From Rhaphigaster nebulosa (lineage: Eukaryota > Arthropoda > Insecta > Hemiptera > Pentatomidae), in NCBI GenBank assembly GCA_948150685.1, contig OX411307.1, forward strand, positions 118,566,563 to 118,630,562: a DNA stretch of 64,000 bases, given 5' to 3'. Made by a program: the position numbers and the translations under genes. Below the pieces are notes generated by a model that saw only the letters and a list, made by a program, of their open reading frames with translations, was not told the DNA's origin and ran no database searches. Positions 24,640-34,829 of the stretch are shown in pieces. Numbering within the stretch: position 1 is the stretch's first letter; each line of letters starts with the position of its first letter.

Positions 24640-25560
24640 GATCACTCCATCATATTCAGCTCCTCAGTTAAAAACTTGGGTATTACTATAGACCAAATCC
24701 TTTCCTGGAAATCCCACATCGTCCAAATTTCTCGACGGTCAATAAGTACCCTTAAATTATTCCATCGTTCTTGACATCTTCCACAACCTAACCGCAAACT
24801 CCTTGTATCCTCTATCTTTTTACCCACTTTGACTATGGGTGTGTGGTATACGGGGGCCTCTCGAATGTGCTCGAGGACAGATTGAAGCGGATTATGAACT
24901 GTTTTTAAGATTTGTCTTCGGCACCTCGAGACGGGCTCATCTGTCCCACTTTTACGGCGAGTTTAAGTGGCTCTTCTCCTGCAACCTAGACAATATTTCC
25001 TCGGATCTTTCCTATACCAAACTATCGCCACCCACCACCCTTCCTACATCTACAGCCTCCCACAGAACCAAAACATTCCAACGTTCCTTTCCCGCCCGCT
25101 CCTCTACCTTTTGGAATTCCTTCCCTTCTAATATCTGCCATGCTTCTTCTCTATCCTCATTCAAATCCCTCCTTTTCCAACACCTTCTTTCTCTCCAAAA
25201 TTATGCTTTCTAATTGCGAAATTTCAGTTTAGGATTAACATCTGGATCAGAAGTGAATAATAGTTTTTAATCTACAAATTTCAACTTTGGTAATCAACTC
25301 ATTATTTTTGTATTTTTCATTTTCTCTCTTTTACTTTTCTTGTTTTTTCTCCTCTTGTTTTTGTTCAAATCAATTATATTTTTCGAGAAAAGAACTTATT
25401 TTATTTGCTTATTTATTTTACTGAAAATATTGTAAACATTAACTGATCTGTATCTTATAGTCTTATAGTCAGATATTGTTTATGTTTTATTTGTTAAATC
25501 ATGTTATTCTTAAGGGCCCTAGTCCCAGAATAAAGTTCTTTTATCTATCTATCTATCTAT
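24640..25560 (+). pseudogene. LINE family A, RT C-terminus and 3' tail
   Basis: Plus-strand C-terminal part of a non-LTR RT. VKNLGITIDQILSWKSHI at 24667-24720 is the post-YADD block. After a frameshift come FDYGCVVYGG, then LFLRFVFGTSRR, and the final SSTFWNSFPSNI-SLSSFKSLLFQHL block ending at the stop at 25211. A stop at about 24770 and a frameshift near 24900 break it. The 3' UTR ends CCCTAGTCCCAGAATAAAG followed by a short ATCT tail (to 25560). It matches the elements at 46.9-51.4 kb and 62.15-64 kb. 5'-truncated and inactive; probably CR1/L2-like, clade not certain. Confidence 0.8.
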
Positions 25561-25569
25561 CAAAGTAAG

Positions 25570-27710
25570 AACTTTTATTTCAATGCGCTGGTCCGCAGTT
25601 GCCCCGGCTACGCATGATAGTACGGGAAAGTGTACCACCACACGTACTTGTCCCACAACAGAGATCTGCACTTCATCCAACTATCAATTTTTCCCGGGAA
25701 AACTATGGAATAGTTAATAAAATTACAAAACTACCGAAGAGAAATGTTAATCAAAAAGTATTTTGAAGAACTGCTTCCGAAGGTTCCACTTATCACAAAA
25801 ATATATTTAAAAAACAGGTCTAGTGGTAGATGAACACCGTTACGGCTGTACAGCAGAAGTTGAAAGATCCAACTTAATCAAAAGGTAGGAACTGTTATCA
25901 TTACAACTTGTTATACTCCACCTTAGCGAAATCTCGTGGCTGATTTGTGGCACAAAAGTTTTTAAAATTTATGCTCCATAATGCAGCTCTAAGCAGTCTA
26001 GGGTTTGGATCTAACGAGACGATTACGAACTTACAAAAACGGGAAGGAATCTAAATAACAACGAAAAGGAAACCCGGCCAAAAGTGTTCTAAGGAAAGGA
26101 GAATGAGGCATAGGGAAATAATGAAAGAATGCAAGAGAAAACAAGTATGAATTGAACCAGTTGTGTGATCCCTAGCAGGCTTCATCGAATAAAAAAAAAA
26201 TCACGGTTTTTCCATCGATAATTAAATAAAGTCATTCAATAATGCTTTTTTCCTGATTTTACGCAATCAACTTGCCAAATAAAAGTAATTACATTTTTTC
26301 TTTCGATACAATCGACTTACTTCGAGATATCGTATGTATTTTGAATATATATATATATTGATATACATATCGTATATTCTAGATATCATTTACTAGAGGC
26401 GCTCTTTTTGAAAGGTAAACTTTGAATCAAATACTCTCGACGCACTTCTGTAACAATGGAACTGTAGCTAAATTATGGCTCTTTGGTCGAGCGTGATGGT
26501 GTGCCATCTATTGTTTCTTGCAATATAACGGAGCTTTGTTAAAACTCAACTTCTTCCAGAGATTCTCTAAATTACTTACCCTAATATGAACGCTAAATTT
26601 TGAACGAAATAAAATTGTGAGGAACAGTATCCCCTGTAAGGACAGACCTCGCAGAAATGGTTGCTGCTTCATGTTGGTGGAGGAAACCATCATTACGCGG
26701 CTTTGCTTTCGAATAGTAATATCAAATTTTCCAGGTTCTTAGATTCCTGAGGTTTATGGGATTTGGAGTTCGTGTACCATAGTTATCCAAATTTACACTC
26801 GGCGCTTAATATCTTTGAAATGTTTGAATATACATATAATAATATTTATCTGGACAAGAAAGTATTCGAGTCAATGAGATAGTATCAATTCTAGCGACAA
26901 AGGCCTCAATAACAATATTAATAAACCTGACCCTTACTGCAATACATGAATTGGTCTTATCAGGAAATTAAAAAAAAAAAAGAAGAGAAAAAGCTTGCCT
27001 TCAAAACCGGGTATAAACTTTATATTAATTTATCAGAGGTTAAATAAAATATTTACCTTTATCTCTTTACCTTTATTACCTTTATACAAAGAATCAGCTG
27101 AGAACGATAATGGTTCTCCTTACGGGTTCAAAATATAATTTATTTATTTAATTTAAACTTGATGCTACCTTCACCATTTAAAATAAATCTTGGGCTGCAA
27201 TATATCTTGCCTCACAATGATATAAAGTCTCTATGTGCTAAGCAAGCATTCATACCACTCGCTGCTTCACTAATGAATTTTTTTTTTCCAATGCATCGTT
27301 ATAAATCATTTTAAATGCCATTACTTTTAAATAACTGGATAGTGGTTTATAAACCTCGTTGTTAGAGCGTTGATGTGGATTTTCACGTTTTTAATGAAAT
27401 CTGGACCTTGAGCAACTGGTGAAACATCTCAAGAGGATGACCCTTGTGGAAGATTCCACCAGCCATCTGTTCCTAGAGGATAAAGAAAAGGCCGAAAGTA
27501 AAGTCTTTACTTTTTACAAACTGTAGGGCTTAAATTAGGCAATACTCAAGATATTACTAGAGCATATCCCAGGGAGCTGTCGTTCGCATGAAGACTAATA
27601 TTTCTGTAAGACGCTAGAATACTAGGTGCTTTCACAACAGATCCACACCGGTTGAGGTAAAGAAGGTTTTTCCATTCCTCAATATAATAATCATATTATT
27701 TGTATATTTA
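25570..27710. other. AT-rich DNA, no gene recognised
   Basis: 25590-25700 is mildly GC-rich beside the LINE tail. Otherwise no motif. Confidence 0.45.
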
Positions 27711-27719
27711 AAATTATGA

Positions 27720-27985
27720 ATTCATCGAAAAGATAATGGAATGGTTTGGATAAGTAAATAGAATGGAGCGGAGAAGAGTGCCAAAAGTGATGTTTCAATG
27801 GGTTCTGGAAGGAACAAATATAAGAGAAAGGCCAAAGTTATCTTGAATAAAACTGGTCGAAAGGGAGATGACAGGATTAAGTAGAAGAAGACGCTAAGGA
27901 TTGCAAACTTTGAAAGGTAGGGGGAGAAATCCCTAACAAAACAAACGACGCAGGAACCCCTCCCCTCGCTGTTTCACCAGCTGCT
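27720..27985 (+). pseudogene. LINE C-terminal fragment
   Basis: The plus strand reads WFG then, after a stop in place of histidine, VNRMERRRVPKVMFQWV, and later GTNIRERPKLS and IKLVEREMTGL. This is the WFGHV-x-RM ... GxRxRGRPKxxW block found downstream of RT in RTE-like and related LINEs. Several stops show it is dead. It faces the opposite way to the fragments at 5.7 kb and 33.7 kb. Confidence 0.55.
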
Positions 27986-27989
27986 AACT

Positions 27990-28970
27990 GGCTTGTGCTT
28001 GAATTCAAAAGATATACAATATTTTTGAGTTTTTTAAATGTCTACCAACTCTCAATCACGAATTTAAGTACCATTTATCATCAGACATTCATTCGTGAAT
28101 TCTCAACGCATTCCATTAATCAGGCAAAATGTCAAATGAATCTGAAATATTTTAAGCGTTATACTTCGTGCGTTTTTGGCGTTAGCAGATCTTTATTTTG
28201 TTATTATTTTTTACTAAAATTAGGTCAACCGTTTATAACAAGTCTATTATGATTATACTTACATGAAATTATTTGATCCCATGATCTTATATAAGCGAGC
28301 ATTTCTGCCGGTCTGCAAAATGGATCTCGAATTCCCGCCGAAAGATTCTTCTTCAACTTTTAGAATAAGAGTTTTTAGGCCTTGGAAATTGATTAGCGTA
28401 ATCTTTTACCCGAGCAAAACTCACATTTAGTAAAACAAGTAGGCCGGTGGGAAAAAACGTTAAAAAAAGAGCGAAACACATCTATTTTAAACGAACTTTT
28501 TTTTTTTTGTATTAACTATTCGCTGCTGAATATTGTATTTTCAATTTTATTGTCACCTCGACTAAAATATTTAAATTAATATTTTAGTAAAAATGAACTG
28601 AAAATAAAATAAACATTTGACCATTAAGAAAGCAGAAGAAGTCTTTTGTTTTCTGTTATGAACTCGTCTAATGATTATAAATATCATATACTATAAATGT
28701 GTTGTAAAATTTTTACATTTTTATTATATTAACATAGTTGTGTATTTTTAATAAAGCAGTAAAATTATTGCAAAGAACATATAACAGTGGTATTTTTTTC
28801 ATACGCGTTAACTAATTTAAAAAAAGTAAATAAATTCCGTGCAGGGCTCGCGTGGTAAATAGAAATTTTACTTTATAAGTGATGTTGGAAAACAATTTAG
28901 AGGTGAATACAAACTGAACATATTTATAAAATGTTAGACGATACTAGCAAGCGAATTTATATATGGTAAA
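27990..28970. other. AT-rich DNA, no gene recognised
   Basis: A short palindrome with ACTAAAATA arms at about 28560-28590 resembles one at 44369-44395. No gene. Confidence 0.4.
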
Positions 28971-28971
28971 G

Positions 28972-28972
<1 letters not shown>

Positions 28973-29039
<67 letters not shown>

Positions 29040-29050
29040 ATATATATATT
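28973..29050. repeat. (TA)n-(TG)n microsatellite
   Basis: TA repeats to 29028, a short TG run and TA again, ending where an oligo-T begins at 29050. Confidence 0.95.
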
Positions 29051-29440
29051 TTTTTTTTCTCTGTTGGCACTATAGACCTTGGTGATCTTTGGTCGTGCGA
29101 TGTGGCATTCATACAGACATTTATTGCTTGCGGGAGCACAGACAGGAGGAGACCATCCAACCTCACGTTGCTACGAACCATGGTTTCCATGGTGCAGCGG
29201 CAGGCTATCCATAGCTCCATAACCGGTCCCATTGGGGCCAATTAGGCAGTTTTCTTCCCACTGACTCACTCGGGTTCAAGGACAGTGGCAAACCGGTCAA
29301 GATCCATGGATTATGGCTGCTCGGAGTCAGCAGGCGCACGAGGATCTATATTTCTTTCTCCGAAGAAGACCGCCCACGGACTAAACCTCCGGGCGGCTAT
29401 TTTACGTCCTCGAAAACCACAACATTTACAATTTAGGTAC
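29050..29440 (-). mobile_element. GC-rich retrosequence with A-tail, minus strand
   Basis: The segment is far richer in G and C than its flanks. On the minus strand it ends in AGAGAAAAAAAAAA and has CAATAAATG about 70 bp before, so it reads as a retroposed 3' end. The 5' part contains CCGCCCGGAGGTTTAGTC and GGATCCTCGTGCGCCTGCTG-like sequence, reminiscent of a LINE 3' region. No diagnostic protein motif is seen, so the family is unknown. Confidence 0.4.
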
Positions 29441-29444
29441 ACGG

Positions 29445-30050
29445 GGTAGGGTTATCACTACTACGTTATATATAAATGTAAAGTAGTGAAGTACAAAAAT
29501 ATTATCAGAGCTAATAAGAAATATTGTTTTACTCAATAGTAAGTGTAATTACAACAAAATACATAAGCTGTAAAAATAAATAAGTTATATGAAAATATGT
29601 GGAAGCCTCTTTGTTAAACATGCCTTGTAAATGCCTCTTAAAATTAATTAGAATGCCTGAATTCACATATATAGTTGTAAGTGTCAAAGCCAGCTCTCAA
29701 TGTAGAAACTATTAATTAAATATGGCTGTGAACAGCAAATTAAAAAAATAACAAATTGGTAACTTATGACAAATTGAAACTCATCATTGAACAACAAAAA
29801 TCGGTTAAAAATGTTTACATTTTAAAATTCTGGGGAAGTAACATTAATTATTTTCCTGTAAAGAGCAACTTAGAATTTCCTTTAACCGATTCCATGAACA
29901 AGCTTTGAATTCATTTTTTCCTTCTACGAAAATAGATTTCTATTTGAATTAATGATGAACATTTCCGCCTCTCTTTTTTAAAAAAGAATATTCATTCCGA
30001 AATGGAAAAAAAAATAAAAATAATTGACATTTTCTTTTTTTTTTAGTTTT
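29445..30050. other. AT-rich DNA, no gene recognised
   Basis: Nothing beyond short frames. Confidence 0.5.
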
Positions 30051-30084
30051 ATTTTAATTATATACACGAATCATGAATCCCGTG

Positions 30085-30180
30085 GGGGTTGGCTAATCCC
30101 CTATCGGGCGCCTCCCCAGGTGGTAGATCGGGGAACGCCCGACAGAGTCGAGTGCCGGGAAATCCGGGGCGGACCAAAAC
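30085..30180 (+). promoter_or_regulatory. GC-rich hairpin-forming leader of Jockey element
   Basis: CGGGCG at about 30106 pairs with CGCCCG at about 30136, and inside them CCCC pairs with GGGG. Just upstream GGGG and CCCC flank a GTTGGCTAAT loop. The segment stands out in GC content from the AT-rich element. Its role, for example translation or 5' processing, is inference only. Confidence 0.4.
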
Positions 30181-30189
30181 TAGCACGAA

Positions 30190-30850
30190 AATTCAGTAAC
30201 ATTTGTTGGACTGCGTTTGTTCTCAGTGCAGGGAATCTTACATCAATCTACAGAACTATTTTTCAATTGGGAAAAAATTTATATATGCTTGATATCGGAA
30301 ACCCACGTTACCAGAAACAGAGAAGTCAATATACTCGGATACAGCTGTTACCATGCTGCCCACCATGCGGATATGGCCAGGATAGGCTCAGCTATACTAT
30401 TGAGAAGCATAATCAAAATGTTAAAATTGAAGAAGAATCAGTGCAAATGGTTTCAGTAAATGTGCGGCTTATAGATAAAGGGAATTTTGTAATATCCGCG
30501 ATGTACTGCCCTCCTAGACAACAATTCGGAGAAGAAGATTACGTTAAACTTTTTAAAACACTAGGAATTCGCTTTATTAGTGGAGGTGATGTTAATGCTA
30601 AAAACACCTTCTGGGGTTCAAGACAAACCACTAGGTAGAGAACTTTATAAAGCAGGATGCACAGTTAAAGCTGAATTTCTCACTAGCGGCACCCCAAAAT
30701 ATTGGCCCACTGATATAAATATAATACCTGATCTAATTGACTTTTTTGCGGTAAACGGAATATCTGGCAAGTACATCAATGTTGGAAATAGTGAGGACCT
30801 TTCATCTGCTCATTCACCGGTTCTAATGGTGATAAACGACGATAACCAGA
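30190..30850 (+). pseudogene. Jockey-like endonuclease domain, frameshifted
   Basis: Apurinic-type endonuclease domain that would nick target DNA. Motifs in order: ICLISETHVTRNREVNILGY, then AHHADMARIGSAILL in one frame, VSVNVRLIDKGNFVISAMYCPPRQ and SGGDVNAKNTFWGSR (usual GDFNAKH) in a second frame, then GRELYKAG, DLIDFF and SEDLSSAHSPVLM back in the first frame. Frameshifts lie near 30400 and 30620. The final SDHxP-like motif (here SAHSP) is present. Family assignment is firm; the protein is not functional as read. Confidence 0.8.
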
Positions 30851-31399
30851 TTGACAAATAACAAGACTAATTATTCGCTGTTTAGGCAGATACTGGAGGA
30901 AACTATAGACCTTAGAGTAAAATTAATTGGTAGCTACCAGCTGGATGAAGAAGTAGAAAGTTTCAATTCAAGCATACAGAAACCAGCGTGGGAGAGCATC
31001 CAACAGGCGCATAGTAAGGTGAAACAAAGAAAAATCTTCCCTTCATTAGAGGTGAATAAATTGATATAGAAAAAGAGAAAATATCGAAATACCTGGTTGA
31101 GAGTTCGTACTCCTTAAAATATAAAAATCTTCAACAAGCTTTGCAATGGTCTCAAACAGATAAGAACAGATACAAATGAAATGGTTTGAAGATATTTAAG
31201 CAATCTCACATTCCAGAAGGACAGCTACTATTCACTTTGGAAATGTACTAAAGCATTGAAGTGACCAAAACCCAATCATCACCAATCAGAATGGTCCTGG
31301 ACAAAAAGCGATAATGAGAAAGCATCTCTTTTTGCTGATCATCTGGAGGAACTGTTTCAGCCAATACCTTAACAATCTGAAGAGAAAAATATAGTCAAG

Positions 31400-32830
31400 A
31401 GCCAAAAAGTGTATAAAAATGATATAAAAAAGGTATTTATAAGAATTAAAAGAGAAGATAGAAAGCAGCTTAAGTCTGAAAAAACATCAGGATATGACTT
31501 GATAACTGGCCGGATAATAAAAGAACTACCTGATAAAACACTAAGAAAATTACTACCTTATTACCTTACACCTTATAAGTGCGGCCTTCAGACTGAAGTA
31601 TTTGCCAATTGTGGAAGATGGGTGAGGTTATAATGATTTTGAAGCCTAACAAAGCACCAACTGCCACAGATTCGTACAGACCAATTTCATTGTTGCCAGT
31701 GACCTCTAAACTGTTCGAAAAGCTGTTTTTGAAAAGATTAAAACCACTGCTAGAGGACAGAAATCTTCTTCCTGATCACCAGTTCGGGTTTAGACCGAGG
31801 CATTCTATTATTGAACAGGTGCATAGAATCTACCACGTGATTGAGAAGGGTCTAGAAGAACAGAAACTTTGCTCAGCAGTCTTCTTGGACCTAGCCCAGG
31901 CATTCGATAAAGTATGGCTCCGAGGCCTGGAATTAAAGCAACAAAGAGACCTCCAAGAAGAATGCTACCTACTATTAAAGTCATATATGACAGACAGATA
32001 CTTCAGGGTAAGACAGGGGAATGAATATTCGACCTTAAAGAAAATGAGTGTGGGTGTTCCACAAGGTGTGCTGGGCCCCATACTCTATTTGTTATACGCT
32101 TTGGGATCTGCCAAGCAGTGAAGAAACAACTGTGGCGACATTCGCTGACGATACTGCTATATTGACTGTTGGTGGTGATGCCGAGGAAACAAAAGAAGAG
32201 CTCCAGAACTCAATCACGGGCCTTTGTTGACTAAACGCTAGAGAATCAAACTCAATGAAAGTAAATTTACACACATAAACTTCACAAATAGAAAAGTGGA
32301 TAGGCAAAAGGCTTATGTTAACAGACGGGAAGTTCCATATTCAAATACTGTTAAGTATCTGGGTATGAAACTAGATGAAAGACGCAAATAGAAAGAACAT
32401 TTCAAGTAAAAGATAGAAGAACTCAACATAAAACTCAGGAAAATGCACAGGCTGCTAGAAATAAATTCACAACTGACAGTTGAGAACAAACTTCTGTTGT
32501 ACAAACAAGTTTTAAAACCCGTGTGGACTTATGAAATTCAGCTCTGGGGTTGTACAAAGAAAAGTAATATACAGATAAATCAGACCTTCCAAAACAAAGT
32601 ACTTAGAAGTATAGTCGATGCTTCCCGGTCCATTAGGAACGAAAATCTGCATAAAGACCTTAAAATCGATCTTGTCAGTGAGGAAATAACAAAATATGCT
32701 AACAGCCTTGATAGGAGAATAAAAATTCACGCTAATCCTGAAATGGTGTGCTTGGTAGAGAAAGCTTCGCATCAAATAAGACGGCTTAAAAGAGTGAAGC
32801 CTTATGACTTGGTAACAAAGTAAATTACAC
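31400..32830 (+). pseudogene. Jockey-like reverse transcriptase, frameshifted
   Basis: Motifs in order: LKSEKTSGYDLITGRIIKEL (RT start), KPNKAPTATDSYRPISLLPV, LLPDHQFGFRPRHS, AVFLDLAQAFDKVW (first catalytic Asp), MSVGVPQGVLGP, then after a frameshift near 32090 TVATFADDTAIL with intact FADD. There follow a disrupted stretch (32230-32440) and the C-terminal block LKPVWTYEIQLWGC, FQNKVLRSIVDA and RRLKRVKPYDL. Frame changes near 31610 and 32090 and several stops show it is inactive. The C-terminal block is the best evidence for the Jockey clade. Confidence 0.85.
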
Positions 32831-33385
32831 ATAGTAAACTAGTTAAAACTCTAAAAGAGAGAAATATTAGTCAATGGGCTATACCCCACACCCGAGACCA
32901 TTCAATACATGGAAGAAGAGCAGCTTGTTGGGCCAAGCTTAGTTATAGCATAGGAAGGTGGTTTTTGTAGATTGGTGTACCACACTACCTGTAGATTTAG
33001 GGCTTCAGGTGTCTATTGAGATTTCCACATTGTAAAAAAAAAAAAATAATAATAATATCATGAATAAAATGATAGAAGACTATATTCAATTTTATTTCGT
33101 TGTTTTTTAATTAATTTTTTTTTCGTAGTTAATTAAAATCGGTTCTACCTCGTACTTTTTTTCCAAACCTGTTATATTACGGTAACTGTGTAAAATTAAA
33201 CCACAGGAATGACCTCTCTATCTAATTGATAACGACATAAACATATGTATTTTTTTATTATCATAAGTATTCTTATGATCTACATTTAAGCTCGGTCCTT
33301 TCATAATGAGGTATACCTATATCTCTCTGAGATACCACAAACACGGAATGTATATGTATGTTTTAACTAGGAATCTAAGTTTGAC

Positions 33386-33387
<2 letters not shown>

Positions 33388-33447
<60 letters not shown>
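33388..33447. repeat. (TA)n microsatellite
   Basis: About 60 bp of pure TA. Confidence 0.95.
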
Positions 33448-33451
<4 letters not shown>

Positions 33452-33699
33452 ACATTAACAATTAAGTAGATGAAAAATTGTCTTCATAGATCTTGAAGTA
33501 GTTAATCTTCTGAAATAATTTTACAGTTCATATTATTTCATTTAAGTCATTAGGGAAAAGTTCCCTTTCTTATGATACCTCAATCTTTACAAGTCGGATG
33601 TAGATTGAATCTAAAACTCCTAGAACAAAGTTCCAATTTCGTTATTTCTACTTCCTTTCATTAAGTAAGTTTTATCTGCTAACAAGTTCAGAGAAGTTA

Positions 33700-33955
33700 A
33701 ACAATGTCCTCAAGCATTATAACAGTTTCCTTTCCGTTCTCTTTGACCTGGATGTTCATTCCGGGATACTGGTCTTTTGCCAGTGATCCTAGCTTTCTGT
33801 TGGCTCTCGATCAACTGATTCTGTAGACATGGCCAAACCACTTCAATTTTTCTAAGGTGGCCTTCGAAACTGTGACGCAAAACTTCTATAGTATCATTTC
33901 TAATACGGACTCTCCTTTTGCCAGGGTCTTCATCGTATAGATCCATTTAGGGATG
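33700..33955 (-). pseudogene. LINE C-terminal fragment, antisense
   Basis: The minus strand reads RVRIRNDTIEVLRHSFEGHL, then RKIEVVWPCLQNQL where WFGHV-x-RM is expected, then KARITGKRPVSRN. This is the IRNxxIRxxLR ... GKRPxGRPR pattern of the region after RT in several LINE clades. A frameshift then follows. Inactive. Confidence 0.5.
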
Positions 33956-34185
33956 GACGGTTACTTCAGAAATCGGTTAAACGGTTATTTTTCTTAGATA
34001 CCGGTTCCGGCTTTAAAATGGTAAATATTTAAAACTTTTTACTGTGAAATTTCTATTACCCTTATTTCTCATAAATGAACTGAAGATTTAGCTTTAATTC
34101 ATGTATATAAATATATAAATATTTTATATTATTTAAAATAATTATGTTGAAATAGGAAAAATAGTAGGGGACCGATACTAAATTA

Positions 34186-34827
34186 GGTACAAATTTATAA
34201 TCGGGTCGCCTTATCACTGGCTCAAGCCGAACTTGCATGAAGGTCGTCTCACTATCACTCCCAAGCGCCATTTGTGGTAACTAACTGCTTTCTACTCAAT
34301 TCTAACATTCGTATTTGTCGGAATTATTAAAATTATTATTGTCTTAATTAGATATTATTTAAAATTATTAGCACTGTCGACTTACGCTCACTACGTTCTC
34401 CCAAGAGATAAAAAAAACTCCAACAGATCTTTTTCAGTTGTGGTCAGGGCTTTCCATAATTTCAATTACAACTGGTTTAATTAGATCACAGCTGTCGACT
34501 TCTGCTCGCGACGCTCACCCAGGAGATATGCGAACCCCCAAAAGGTCCTTTTTAGTTGAGGTTCGGCCCTAACCCTAATTTAAATTATTACTGCTTTAAA
34601 TTATGACTATAACTTCCCCAGATTACCGTCAGTTGACAGCACTAATAATTTTAAATAATATGTAATTAAAGCAGTAATAATTTTAATAATTCCAGTGAAT
34701 ACGAATTTTATAATTGAATAGAAAGCAGTTCGTTAGCACAAATGGCGGTAGAGAGTGGTAGTGCGGTGATCTTCGATTAAGTTCGGCCCGAGCCTGTGAT
34801 AACGCATCCTGATTGTAAAGTTGCACC
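34186..34827. mobile_element. Fold-back element with ~180 bp inverted arms
   Basis: The left arm (34186-34376) and right arm (34622-34827) are reverse complements over most of their length. They share GGT-CAA-TTTA-AATC at the tip, CTTATCAC-GGCTC, CGCCATTTGTG-TAACTA, AACTGCTTTCTA and TTATTTAAAATTATTAG. The centre holds two direct copies of a ~115 bp unit (34371-34485, 34487-34605). Partial copies lie at 19.06, 21.64 and possibly elsewhere. No coding sequence. It would extrude as a large hairpin. The target duplication was not resolved. Confidence 0.7.
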
Positions 34828-34829
34828 CC

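Larger units (their letters stand above)
30073..33056 (+). mobile_element. Jockey-like LINE, near-complete ORF2
   Basis: One plus-strand unit of about 3 kb: a GC-rich structured leader (30080-30180), an endonuclease domain (30190-30850), an RT domain (31400-32830), a short 3' UTR and a 13-A tail with TAA units (33034-33056). A separate first ORF is not recognised, so the copy is probably 5'-truncated. The layout, poly-A tail and the C-terminal blocks fit the Jockey clade of arthropods. Confidence 0.85.
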
